Positions 6,422 through 12,956 of a stretch of 12,956 nt of DNA are shown here, in pieces. Numbering within the stretch: position 1 is the first letter of the stretch; each line of letters begins with the position of its first letter. This DNA comes from B46-G9 sp964581175 (GTDB taxonomy: Bacteria > Desulfobacterota > DSM-4660 > Desulfatiglandales > Desulfatiglandaceae). The stretch spans positions 1 through 12,956 of the forward strand of contig CAZONI010000094.1 in the NCBI GenBank assembly GCA_964581175.1, in the 5' to 3' direction. The notes beneath the pieces are model-generated. The model was not told where the DNA came from. It worked only from the letters and a program-made list of their open reading frames with translations, and did no database searches. Position numbers and translations under genes: made by a program.

Positions 6422-6449
6422 CAGTTTATTTTTACTGTAAGTTAAACTG
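6422..6449 (-). promoter_or_regulatory. Candidate LexA operator (28-bp inverted repeat)
   Basis: CAGTTTA (6422-6428) and TAAACTG (6443-6449) are perfect inverted copies whose centres are 21 bp apart, two helical turns. The repeat overlaps the spacer and flanks the -10 box of the lexA promoter, the expected place for an autoregulatory operator. Shorter odd palindromes (TTAC-T-GTAA at 6432-6440) lie inside. It does not match the LexA boxes I know from E. coli, Bacillus, Geobacter or Bdellovibrio. Confidence 0.5.
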
Positions 6450-6457
6450 AAAGTCAA
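6429..6457 (-). promoter_or_regulatory. Sigma70-type promoter of the lexA-imuB-dnaE2 cassette
   Basis: On the minus strand the -35 box is TTGACT (6452-6457, five of six consensus bases), followed by a 17-bp spacer and a -10 box TAAAAA (6429-6434, four of six). It begins about 12 bp after the hsp20 terminator. Confidence 0.6.
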
Positions 6458-6468
6458 GGAAAGAACGC

Positions 6469-6496
6469 AAAAAAAGCGGGCCTTGTCACCCGCTTT
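6469..6496 (-). terminator. Intrinsic terminator of hsp20
   Basis: On the minus strand AAAGCGGG (6489-6496) pairs perfectly with CCCGCTTT (6473-6480) across an 8-nt loop, and the 3' arm runs into seven consecutive T residues (6469-6475). This is a textbook rho-independent terminator, closing the hsp20 transcript before the lexA promoter. Confidence 0.85.
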
Positions 6497-6505
6497 ACCC
6501 TGTCG

Positions 6506-6523
6506 ACGGTCTTGAAAGACCGT
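6506..6523 (-). repeat. Second hairpin between hsp20 stop and terminator
   Basis: ACGGTCTT (6506-6513) and AAGACCGT (6516-6523) are perfect inverted copies, forming a stem of about 7 bp with a tetraloop-sized loop, 5 nt after the hsp20 stop. No T-run follows. It may help protect the mRNA 3' end in tandem with the terminator. Confidence 0.55.
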
Positions 6524-6528
6524 TTCCG

Positions 6529-6978
6529 CTAGGCCGCTTTAATTGCAATCTTTTTAACAGAGGCTTGTTTGGTCTTGGGAAGTTTGAGCTTCAGAATGCC
6601 TTTTTTATACGTGGCATCCGCTTTCTCTGAGTCTACCTCCGCCGGGAGTTGGATGGAGCGGTAAAAGGAACCGTAACTCCTCTCAACCCGGTGGACGTTT
6701 TCTTCCTTTTCTTCTTTTTCATGTTTCTTTTCTCCCTGGATGGTCAGGATATTATTGGAAATGGATACTTGAATATCCTTCGCGTCCATCCCGGGGACTT
6801 CCGCCTTCACTATGACTTCTTCAGAGGTCTCGGAAATGTCCATCGACGGTACCCACTCTCTCTCCTCGCTCCCGAAAAGAGTGGGCCGCCAGTCAAAAAA
6901 CCGGTCAAAGAGCCTGTCTATTTCATTCCTGAAGTGATCAACTTGCTTCGATCCCCGCCATGGTGTCAGGCTGAACAT
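6529..6978 (-). CDS. hsp20: Hsp20/alpha-crystallin small heat-shock protein
   Basis: This 149-residue cytoplasmic holdase chaperone binds unfolding proteins as ATP-independent oligomers. An N-terminal arm (MFSLTPWR to about 40) precedes the alpha-crystallin domain (about 41-140: WVPSMDISETSEEVIVKAEVPG, NILTIQGEK, SYGSFYRSIQLP) with the conserved GILKLKLPK (127-135). A lysine/glutamate-rich stretch KKHEKEEKEEN lies between strands, as usual in this family. ATG 6978 is chosen over an in-frame GTG at 6984 because the GGAGGAGGT ribosome site (6987-6995) is 9 nt from the ATG but only 3 nt from the GTG. A promoter (7020-7047) starts right after fdhE, and a terminator follows, so it is its own unit. 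Read-through from the fdh operon remains possible because no terminator separates them. No CIRCE-type element is visible. Confidence 0.95.
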   Translation of the reverse strand: MFSLTPWRGSKQVDHFRNEIDRLFDRFFDWRPTLFGSEEREWVPSMDISETSEEVIVKAEVPGMDAKDIQVSISNNILTIQGEKKHEKEEKEENVHRVERSYGSFYRSIQLPAEVDSEKADATYKKGILKLKLPKTKQASVKKIAIKAA

Positions 6979-7019
6979 ACTCACTCACCTCCTCCACGGT
7001 CGTTTCCTTTTTTGTCATA

Positions 7020-7047
7020 AAAATAATTCATGATCGGCCATTGTCAA
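7020..7047 (-). promoter_or_regulatory. Sigma70-type promoter of hsp20
   Basis: On the minus strand a perfect -35 box TTGACA (7042-7047) is followed by 16 bp and a -10 box TATTTT (7020-7025, four of six). The -35 box begins 1 nt after the fdhE stop codon (7049-7051). A heat-shock sigma32 consensus is not evident. Confidence 0.55.
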
Positions 7048-7048
7048 G

Positions 7049-7876
7049 TCACTTGAATCCTTCCTTGGCGGCCAGAATGTCCAGGTGAAGGGAAACGAGA
7101 TTTTCCAGTTCCATGGGCCCGGCTTTTTCAAGAACCCGTTTGTCAATTGCCTTTATGTAACGCTTGCATTGCCTGCAAAAATCCACCCGAAAGCCGTCTT
7201 CCTTTTCGACATCGAAATAACCTAAAGCCTTATGGTCCTGGTTATCACAAAAGGGGCATTTGAGGCGGGGGAAGCGCCATTCCAAACCACAAAGTCCGCA
7301 ATGCATGTACCGTTTCCCCGTCTTTTCAAAAAAGGAAATGGAGGGTTGAGATCCGCAAAATGGGCAATAGCCATGGTCCCAGGTTTCCGTATCAATGCCG
7401 CCAGCAACCTGTTCCCGGAGGAGATGGATGGATGGAGTCAGGGCCATCTGGACAAGGAACTTGAGTGCCTCCGGTTCCAGGCCGACGTCTCCTGCTATCT
7501 GCGAGAGATCTTTCTCGTCGTTTCTTAGAAGCGCATTGAAAAGGTCTCGTGTCCAGGTCTCCTCCTGTTCACATTTTATGAGGGCCATGTGCAGGGACTC
7601 CCGGTCCGGTCTTTCCCCTTTCTGCAACGTTTCCAGGAATGTTTTGAGCAGTCGTGTCCCTGAATCGAAGTCTATGGGCAGTTCTTCTCTTGAAAAGAGG
7701 GGGAACCCTTCCTCACGTTTTATGTCCTGCAGCCGTTCATCCGCGGCCGCCTGTTTCACTTGAGGAACTTCCTCCGCCATGATTCCCACCAGGTCTCTGA
7801 AAGCGGTCAAGACCTCGTTCGCCATGGGCCGCTCTTCGATCAGGCGGTCGGTCTCCTTCAAAAGCTCTTCAAGCAT
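7049..7876 (-). CDS. fdhE: FdhE, formate dehydrogenase maturation factor
   Basis: The 275-residue protein carries four CxxC pairs in the FdhE arrangement: CPFCGSQP (171-178), CGLCGLEW (193-200), CPFCDNQD (207-214) and CRQC (234-237), which bind iron in rubredoxin-like zinc-ribbon folds. The N-terminal half is helical and poorly conserved. FdhE is a cytoplasmic factor needed for activity of exported formate dehydrogenases, thought to act on the catalytic subunit before Tat export. I place the start at ATG 7876, not at the in-frame ATG 7906: AAGGAGGG (7881-7888) stands 5 nt before the former, and nothing similar precedes the latter. It is the last gene of the fdhA-fdhB-tlpA-prx-fdhE run, 41 nt after the peroxiredoxin gene. 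The call is firm. Confidence 0.93.
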   Translation of the reverse strand: MLEELLKETDRLIEERPMANEVLTAFRDLVGIMAEEVPQVKQAAADERLQDIKREEGFPLFSREELPIDFDSGTRLLKTFLETLQKGERPDRESLHMALIKCEQEETWTRDLFNALLRNDEKDLSQIAGDVGLEPEALKFLVQMALTPSIHLLREQVAGGIDTETWDHGYCPFCGSQPSISFFEKTGKRYMHCGLCGLEWRFPRLKCPFCDNQDHKALGYFDVEKEDGFRVDFCRQCKRYIKAIDKRVLEKAGPMELENLVSLHLDILAAKEGFK

Positions 7877-7917
7877 GCGTCCCTCCTTGATTTCGTGCCT
7901 GCCCATATGGTGGATTT

Positions 7918-8517
7918 CTACTTCGGAAGTTCCTGGAGTTCCCGAACAAGTACCTCGAGAGCCGGCCGCTTGTTAATGTCGTGCACATCAATGTAACGGA
8001 TAATTCCCTTTTTGTCGATCAGGAAGAGCGCCCGTTCCGCCATTCCGTCAGAGCGGAGTATGCCGTACTTGCCGCAGACCTGGCCATGCGGCCAGAAGTC
8101 GGAGAGCACGGGAAACCATAAGTTTCCCATCTGATTCGTCCAGGCGAAAAGGGTGGGCAGGTTATCCACGGTAATGCCGAGGAGGATGCTGTCATGCTGG
8201 TCGAAAACATCTTTTACGATATTGTATCCGGGCCACTGGTCAGAACAGACGGGAGTCCAGGCTGCCGGCACAAATGAGAGAACCACATTCTTTCTGCCGA
8301 GGAACTGGTGCAGCGCTACCTTTTTCCCTGAAATGGAGGGCAGGGTAAAATCGGGTGCCTTTTCACCTACCCGCACCTTCAGTTTGCTGTCAACCGGTTT
8401 GAGGATCCCCGGGTTATAGATGTTATTCTTATAGGCGAAAGAATGGGTCTGGGCCGCTGCTGTGGAGAAAGAGAAGATCAGTGCACCGATAATCGCAGGC
8501 AATAGATATCTTTTCAT
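7918..8517 (-). CDS. Exported peroxiredoxin (AhpC/TSA family)
   Basis: This 199-residue protein has a signal peptide (MKRYLLPAIIGALIFSFSTAAAQ, cleavage near residue 22), so it should be periplasmic. The mature part shows the thioredoxin-fold peroxiredoxin hallmarks: VGEKAPDFTLP (50-60), the active-site motif PAAWTPVC (P84, T88, peroxidatic Cys91) and the conserved arginine in ERALFLID (Arg162). A second cysteine (148, GQVCGKYG) could serve as resolving cysteine; its spacing resembles atypical two-cysteine enzymes, which is an inference. It would reduce hydrogen peroxide or organic peroxides using electrons from a thiol partner. The gene for a secreted thioredoxin-like protein lies 11 nt upstream and is the obvious candidate donor. 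The ribosome site GGGGGT overlaps the upstream stop codon. Location inside a formate dehydrogenase operon is unusual. Confidence 0.9.
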   Translation of the reverse strand: MKRYLLPAIIGALIFSFSTAAAQTHSFAYKNNIYNPGILKPVDSKLKVRVGEKAPDFTLPSISGKKVALHQFLGRKNVVLSFVPAAWTPVCSDQWPGYNIVKDVFDQHDSILLGITVDNLPTLFAWTNQMGNLWFPVLSDFWPHGQVCGKYGILRSDGMAERALFLIDKKGIIRYIDVHDINKRPALEVLVRELQELPK

Positions 8518-8528
8518 TTTCGTACCCC

Positions 8529-9104
8529 CTATTTAATTCCGGCGCGAACGCGAATAGATTTCAGGAAGGCATCGAGATCCTCAATTCCTCCCAGTTTGGA
8601 ATAGATAACCTTTGGCGGGGTTCCGGGACCGGTTGCAACAACAAAGAAATAGGGAGTCCTCGTCTCTCCCAGGCATTTGTGGATTGTGAAATTGTTGTCC
8701 GAAAAGAGCGGAAACGGTACCTGGTATTTCTTCCTGAAGATATCTACTTCAAAGGGAGAGTTGCCTGCCCCGACGCCGATGATTTTCACTTTGCCCTCCA
8801 GCTCCGGGTCGGCCTCTATGCGCTGATAGAGCTTGTTTATGTTCGGGGCTTCCCGCTGGCAGTAGGGACAATACATGCTGAAAATCTCAATAATAACGGC
8901 TTTGGCCTTGATTTGATTGATCCTGAAAAGGCCTTTCCCCTGGAGCCCCAGATATTGCTGTTGGGCCGTGCTTGCGGGTATGGGCAATTGAAAATCCGGC
9001 AGAATGCTGTTCTCTTGCGGTGGCTGGGTCCCGGCCCAAAGAGTGATATGCCCGGTGAAAAACAGGAGAACAAGCAGCACCCCAACTTCAATTGTTCTTT
9101 TCAT
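8529..9104 (-). CDS. Exported TlpA/ResA-like thiol-disulfide oxidoreductase
   Basis: The 191-residue protein starts with a signal peptide (MKRT, hydrophobic 7-22, cleavage near LWA-G at 24/25), without a lipobox cysteine. The rest is a thioredoxin fold with the redox motif CPYC (79-82) in IFSMYCPYCQREAP and a cis-proline region TRTPYFF (about 148-154). Proteins of this type reduce disulfides in extracytoplasmic targets, receiving electrons from a DsbD/CcdA-type membrane protein that is not in this window. Here likely partners are the downstream peroxiredoxin and perhaps the FdhA cysteine pair; both are inferences from neighbourhood. Start ATG 9104 has AGGAGG (9112-9117) 7 nt upstream. A third cysteine (about 144, IHKCLGE) is also present. 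Confidence 0.88.
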   Translation of the reverse strand: MKRTIEVGVLLVLLFFTGHITLWAGTQPPQENSILPDFQLPIPASTAQQQYLGLQGKGLFRINQIKAKAVIIEIFSMYCPYCQREAPNINKLYQRIEADPELEGKVKIIGVGAGNSPFEVDIFRKKYQVPFPLFSDNNFTIHKCLGETRTPYFFVVATGPGTPPKVIYSKLGGIEDLDAFLKSIRVRAGIK

Positions 9105-9123
9105 CTCTTTTCCTCCTCATCAT

Positions 9124-9165
9124 AAGCAGAAAAGGGATACCTTGTGGAGTATCCCTTTCCTGCTT
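9124..9165 (-). repeat. Long intercistronic stem-loop between fdhB and the tlpA-like gene
   Basis: AAGCAG (9124-9129) plus AAAGGGATAC (9131-9140) pair with GTATCCCTTT (9149-9158) plus CTGCTT (9160-9165), loop 8 nt. The single mismatch 9130/9159 becomes a G-U pair in the minus-strand transcript, giving a continuous 17-bp stem. It lies 17 nt after the fdhB stop and just before the tlpA ribosome site. No T-run follows, so it is more likely an mRNA processing or stability element, or an attenuator, than a full terminator. Confidence 0.75.
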
Positions 9166-9182
9166 TTCCTGTGGCGGACGAT

Positions 9183-9938
9183 CTAGCCGGCAAGTTTATG
9201 GAGCACGTTCCATTCTCTTGTCAATTCCTGCAAGGAACGGCCGATCTTTTTCAGAGCCATCTGTCGGTCCATGAGGGCCGGAGAACGCTCAACACTCGCG
9301 AACTCGTAGTATTTCTCAGGAGCATCGGCCAGGAGATGGAAGAGCCTCAGGTCGTCCAGTCCTGTCACTACCGCCTTGGGGAACCTTGCCTTTACCTCTG
9401 CCAGGCGTTCGTTGGCCAGGGCAACCATCTTGTCCCGGTCACCGAAGTTCATGGCCCCGGTGGGACAGGTCTTGACACAGGCCGGAAGCAGGCCGCTGTT
9501 AACCCGGTCCACACACATGGTGCACTTGGCCATGTACCCTGTTCCTTTTTCCACCCTCGGAATATTATAAGGGCACGCCTCGACTATAGCTTGACCTTTC
9601 GCCTTTTTCAACTTGTCCGTATAGAGGACGGCGCCGCTGTGGCTGTCGACAATGATACCGTCGGGCACATCCTCGTCCGCCGTCTCTTTGCAGGGCGGCT
9701 CAACACAGTGCCGGCAGGAGTCCTGGTAAAAATACCACACAGGCTTGTTATCGGGACCCATAAACTCCCTGAACCTGATCAGTTTGTAAGTGTAAAATGA
9801 CAGGTCCTTCGGGTTCTGGTAGCTGCCCCAATTCTCCGTCTTTGTGGCCGGCAACTGGTTCCATTGTTTGCAGGCAATCTGACAGCCCCGGCAGCCAGTA
9901 CACAGTGTCGTATCGATAAAAAATGCCTTTCCGTTCAT
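9183..9938 (-). CDS. fdhB: Formate dehydrogenase beta subunit, three [4Fe-4S] ferredoxin-like protein
   Basis: This 251-residue electron-transfer subunit passes electrons from FdhA to a periplasmic acceptor such as cytochrome c. It has exactly the twelve cysteines for three [4Fe-4S] clusters: CTGCRGCQIAC (13, 16, 19, 23), CRHCVEPPC (75, 78, 83), ACPYNIPR (122), CTMC (139, 142) and CVKTCP (154, 158). It lacks the fourth cluster and the C-terminal membrane anchor of E. coli FdnH, resembling the soluble Desulfovibrio beta subunit instead. There is no signal peptide, so export is expected by hitch-hiking on the Tat signal of FdhA, which lies outside the window. ATG 9938 follows the fdhA stop by 13 nt and has an extended Shine-Dalgarno, AAGGAGGTGAT (9943-9953), 5 nt after it ends. 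No cytochrome b subunit gene is seen downstream. Confidence 0.95.
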   Translation of the reverse strand: MNGKAFFIDTTLCTGCRGCQIACKQWNQLPATKTENWGSYQNPKDLSFYTYKLIRFREFMGPDNKPVWYFYQDSCRHCVEPPCKETADEDVPDGIIVDSHSGAVLYTDKLKKAKGQAIVEACPYNIPRVEKGTGYMAKCTMCVDRVNSGLLPACVKTCPTGAMNFGDRDKMVALANERLAEVKARFPKAVVTGLDDLRLFHLLADAPEKYYEFASVERSPALMDRQMALKKIGRSLQELTREWNVLHKLAG

Positions 9939-9942
9939 CAGA

Positions 9943-9953
9943 TCACCTCCTTT
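9943..9953 (-). promoter_or_regulatory. Extended Shine-Dalgarno of fdhB
   Basis: On the minus strand AAGGAGGTGAT overlaps the fdhA stop codon and matches the anti-Shine-Dalgarno end of 16S rRNA over its full length. It should give strong, coupled translation of the beta subunit. Confidence 0.7.
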
Positions 9954-12900
9954 ATATCTTTCTCACATTGACCATGAAGGCCTTGGTTTCAGGAATTCTC
10001 GTATTCGGGTCGCCGGTGGAAGGGGTAAGCAGGTTTGCAGAATCCCCCCCACCCTTGGGGTGCACCCAACCATAGTGATATGGCAATCCCACCTGATGAA
10101 CCACGCTGCCCTGGATGTTGAAAGGATGGAAACGCAGGGTGACCACGGCAACCGCCTCGACCTTTCCGCGGGCGGATTCCACAATCACCTTTTCACCGTT
10201 CTTGATTCCTTTCAACGCGGCAAGTTCATTGCTCATCTCAACAAAGAGCTGGGGCTGCGTTTCCAGGAGCCACGGCTGCCATCTGGTCATCACTCCCGTT
10301 TGCCAGTGCTCGGATACCCGGTAGGTGGTGCCGACGATGGGGTACCGCGGATCGCAGGTCCTGTAAACATCTTCACTGGTGCTGTAAGTGGGCGCTGTTG
10401 GGTTGATGAGCTGGCTGGAAAAGAGGTTTTTCTCCACCGGGCATTCCAGCGCTTCATAGTGCTCGGGGAAAGGGCCGTCAGCGAGTCCCGGCCCGAAGAT
10501 ACGACCATGGCCTTCCGGTTTCATGATGAACGGATACTTGGTCTTCGGATTGATTGTCCCGTCCGGCTTCAGCATAGGAGGCCATCCGCCGTCCGGCACG
10601 TCGCCGACCCAGCCGCCTGCGCCTCCCTTGGCATTGGCATCCCATTGGATGACCGGACGTTCGCTATCCCACGGTTTTCCGTAAAGGTCAACGGAGGCAC
10701 GGTTGTAAATGATCCGGCGGTTCACCGGCCAGCACCAGGACCATTCAAGGTTCAGGCCGATGCCGGACTTCTCCCTTTTTCTCCTGGCCGCCATGTTGCC
10801 ATTGCCGGTGTAGGAGTTGCAGTAGAGCCAGTTCGCGCTGCTGGTGGAACCGTCTGCCTGGAGAAAGGCAAAGCTCGGCACCAGATCTCCCTTCTTGAAG
10901 GTTTTGTCCTTGATAGTCACATCTTTCAGGAAGTAACCGTTTATCTCTTTCGCGACCTTGTGGGGATCATAGATGCCGTTGGTGGTATAATCCCATTTCA
11001 GATTGAAGATGGGCTCCGTGAAGACAGCCGCCTTTCCCTTCTTGACGTCGCGCTTGTAGAGCCACTTTATCTTCCTGAACAGATCGATCATCATGTCGCC
11101 GTCGGATCTTGCCTCTCCCGGGGGATTTGCAGCCTGGTAACGCCATTGCATCCATCGTCCGCTGTTGGTAATGGACCCTTCCTTTTCCACCGAGACGGCA
11201 CAGGGCAGGAAAAAGACTTCCGTCTTTATCTTTCGGGGATCCATGCCCGGGCCCTTCCAGAAAGAACCGGTCTCATTATCAAAGATATTGACGTTGACCA
11301 GCCAGTCCAGGTTGGCCATTGCATTCCGGGTCTTGTTGGCGTTGGCCCCGGAACAAGCGGGGTTCTGGCCCCAGGCAAAAAAGCCCGTGAATTCTTTCCG
11401 GTACATGGCATCAAAAAGGTCCAGCCATGAATAGCTCTTCCCGTCATCCAGCTTGGGGAGCCAGGAATAGCCGAAATCGTTTGCGGCAGTGGCCTTTTCC
11501 CCGAAAAAGGACTTGAGGAGACTCACCGAATACTTGGGATAGTTTCCCCACCAGTTGGCGCTCAAAGGATCATGCGTGACCGGGGTATACTTCTTGTTGT
11601 AAACAGCGAGAGTCGCGTCAGAGGCCTTGGGGGTCTTGAGGTAGCCGGGCCAGATGTGATAAAGGATGCAGTGATCCGTGGATCCCTGCACATTGGATTC
11701 GCCGCGGAGGGCATTCACTCCACCGCCCGCAATGCCGATGTTCCCGAGAAGGAGCTGGATCATGGCCATGCACCGGATATTCTGGACACCGACCGTGTGC
11801 TGGGTCCACCCCATGGCGTACATGATGGTTCCGGCCTTTCCCTTCTCGCCCGTGGCCGAGTACATCTCGTATACCTTCAGAAGATCTTGCTTGGACGTCC
11901 CGGTTACACCGGAGACTTTGTCAAGATCGTAGCGGCTGTAGTGAACTTTCAAGAGTTGGAACACGCACCGGGGGTTCTGCAGTGTTGTGTCCTTCTTGGG
12001 GATGCCGTCGGCGTCCTTCACAAAGGCCCATTTGCTCTTGTCGTATTTGTGGGTGGCAGGATCATACCCGGAGAACAGGCCGTCGTGAAAGCTATAGCTG
12101 TCGGACACAATGAAGGAAGCATTCGTGTATTGCGCCACATACTCCTTGAAGTACTTGTCATTGTCCAGGATGTACTTGATCATCCCGCCCAGGAAGGCTA
12201 TGTCGGTGCCCGACCGGAGCGGGGCATAAAAATCAGCCTTGGATGATGAACGGGTGAATCGCGGGTCAACGCTGATGAGTTTCCCGCCCTTCTTCATGGC
12301 CTCCGTCACCCACTTGAAGGAGACAGGATGGTTTTCAGCCGCGTTGGAGCCCATGATGAGGATGCAGTCACTGTTTCGGATATCGATCCAGTGGTTGGTC
12401 ATTGCGCCGCGTCCGAACGACTCTGCCAGAGCCGCAACAGTGGCGCTGTGTCAGATACGTGCCTGGTGTTCGATGTACGCCAGGCCGAGAGCCCGCATCA
12501 TCGCCTGGATGAGCCAGCACTCCTCGTTGTCCAGGGCCGCGCTTCCCACATGGGCTATGCCGTTTGTCCGGTTCACCACCTCGCCCTTATCGTTTTTCAA
12601 GCCAAAACTTGCATCACGGCTCTTCTTGACCCGGAGGGCAATTTTCCACAGGGCCTGTTCCCAGGAAATAGGCTCCCAGTGATTGCTGTATGGCCGGCGA
12701 TACATGGGGGTGGTAATCCGATTTTCGTTGTTGACGAGCTGACTCAATGCAGAGCCCTTCGAACAGAGAGTACCTTCATTGATTGGGTGATCAGGGTCTC
12801 CCTCGATGTTAATAACCTTCCCCGCTCCCGCCTTGCCCGTGTGGACGATAACACCACAGCCGACGGCACAGTAACAGCAGATGCTCGTCGTCTCCTTGGC

Positions 12901-12956
12901 ATACCGGATCTTCAGTGTCTGCGCATGGGATTCAATGGGTTTAAGATCGATTCCCA
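9952..12956 (-). CDS. fdhA: Formate dehydrogenase alpha subunit, molybdo/tungstopterin selenoprotein (N-terminus outside window)
   Basis: The frame runs from the window edge to TAA 9952-9954 with one in-frame TGA (12451-12453), giving 1000 visible residues. The enzyme oxidises formate to CO2 (or the reverse) in the periplasm with a bis-pyranopterin Mo or W cofactor. The fragment begins with a [4Fe-4S] motif CCYCAVGC and a fourth cysteine in GTLCSKG. The TGA is Sec168 of the fragment in HQARI-U-HSATVAAL, the place of the metal-binding selenocysteine in FDHs, with the conserved histidine next to it. Later blocks include GRGAMTNHWIDI, GGGVNALRGESNVQGSTD and a C-terminal molydopterin-binding domain. 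By comparison with E. coli FdnG (Sec196) about 28 residues, including the Tat signal, lie upstream. Two C-terminal cysteines (838 and 867 of the fragment) may form a redox switch. First visible gene of the fdh operon. Confidence 0.95.
12417..12453 (-). promoter_or_regulatory. Selenocysteine UGA codon and bSECIS-like hairpin in fdhA
   Basis: UGA (12453-12451) is followed after 23 nt by an apical GGC loop (12427-12425) on an 8-bp stem: GCGGCUCU (12435-12428) with AGAGUCGU (12424-12417), two pairs being G-U. A small loop opening with G at this distance fits the bacterial SECIS model that recruits SelB with Sec-tRNA. Homology of the sequence on both sides of the UGA to formate dehydrogenase makes a premature stop unlikely. 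Confidence 0.85.

Noticed and set aside
6432..6440. Bdellovibrio-type LexA box TTAC-N3-GTAA
   Set aside because: Only TTAC-N1-GTAA is present; the spacing does not match.
7877..7906. Upstream ATG 7906 as the fdhE start
   Set aside because: No Shine-Dalgarno precedes it, while AAGGAGGG is well placed for ATG 7876.
10060..11430. Plus-strand open frame of 456 codons opposite fdhA
   Set aside because: FdhA on the other strand is unambiguous; the frame shows no domain and arises from codon bias.
12451..12453. In-frame TGA read as a nonsense mutation making fdhA a pseudogene
   Set aside because: It sits exactly at the selenocysteine position of formate dehydrogenases, homology continues on both sides, and a bSECIS-like hairpin follows.

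Overview
The window reads as a moderately GC-rich chromosome segment from an anaerobic or microaerophilic bacterium, most likely of the former Deltaproteobacteria (Desulfobacterota). The clues are a selenocysteine-containing periplasmic formate dehydrogenase with a three-cluster, membrane-anchor-free beta subunit of the Desulfovibrio type, a lexA-imuB-dnaE2 mutagenesis cassette, and intergenic seven-base tandem repeats. This assignment is inferred from gene content; no phylogenetic marker is present.

Layout. Positions 1-265 hold the C-terminal end of a DedA-family membrane protein (+). Positions 266-618 are mostly non-coding: a weak terminator-like hairpin, a good sigma70-type promoter and an ambiguous open frame. 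Positions 619-1209 encode an exported single-domain rhodanese (+). All following genes lie on the minus strand. A perfect 16-bp hairpin (1216-1253) separates the rhodanese from the convergent dnaE2, and the last codons and stop of dnaE2 lie inside it.

The SOS cassette, in transcription order, is lexA (6396-5791), imuB (5636-4473) and dnaE2 (4345-1223). Its promoter overlaps a 28-bp inverted repeat that is probably the LexA operator. ImuB is a Y-family polymerase homologue that has lost its catalytic acidic residues but carries a beta-clamp motif. DnaE2 keeps its catalytic aspartates. The usual imuA is absent. Both gaps in the cassette are filled with degenerate heptanucleotide tandem repeats; the array before dnaE2 can fold into a long hairpin.

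An Hsp20 small heat-shock gene (6978-6529) with its own promoter and terminator sits upstream of lexA.

The formate dehydrogenase operon, in transcription order, is fdhA (enters at 12956, ends 9952; in-frame UGA for selenocysteine at 12451-12453 followed by a bSECIS-like hairpin), fdhB (9938-9183), a secreted TlpA/ResA-like thioredoxin (9104-8529), a secreted peroxiredoxin (8517-7918) and fdhE (7876-7049). The two thiol proteins between the enzyme and its maturation factor suggest redox control or oxygen protection of the periplasmic enzyme. FdhA carries a C-terminal cysteine pair placed like the redox-switch disulfide described for Desulfovibrio vulgaris FdhAB.
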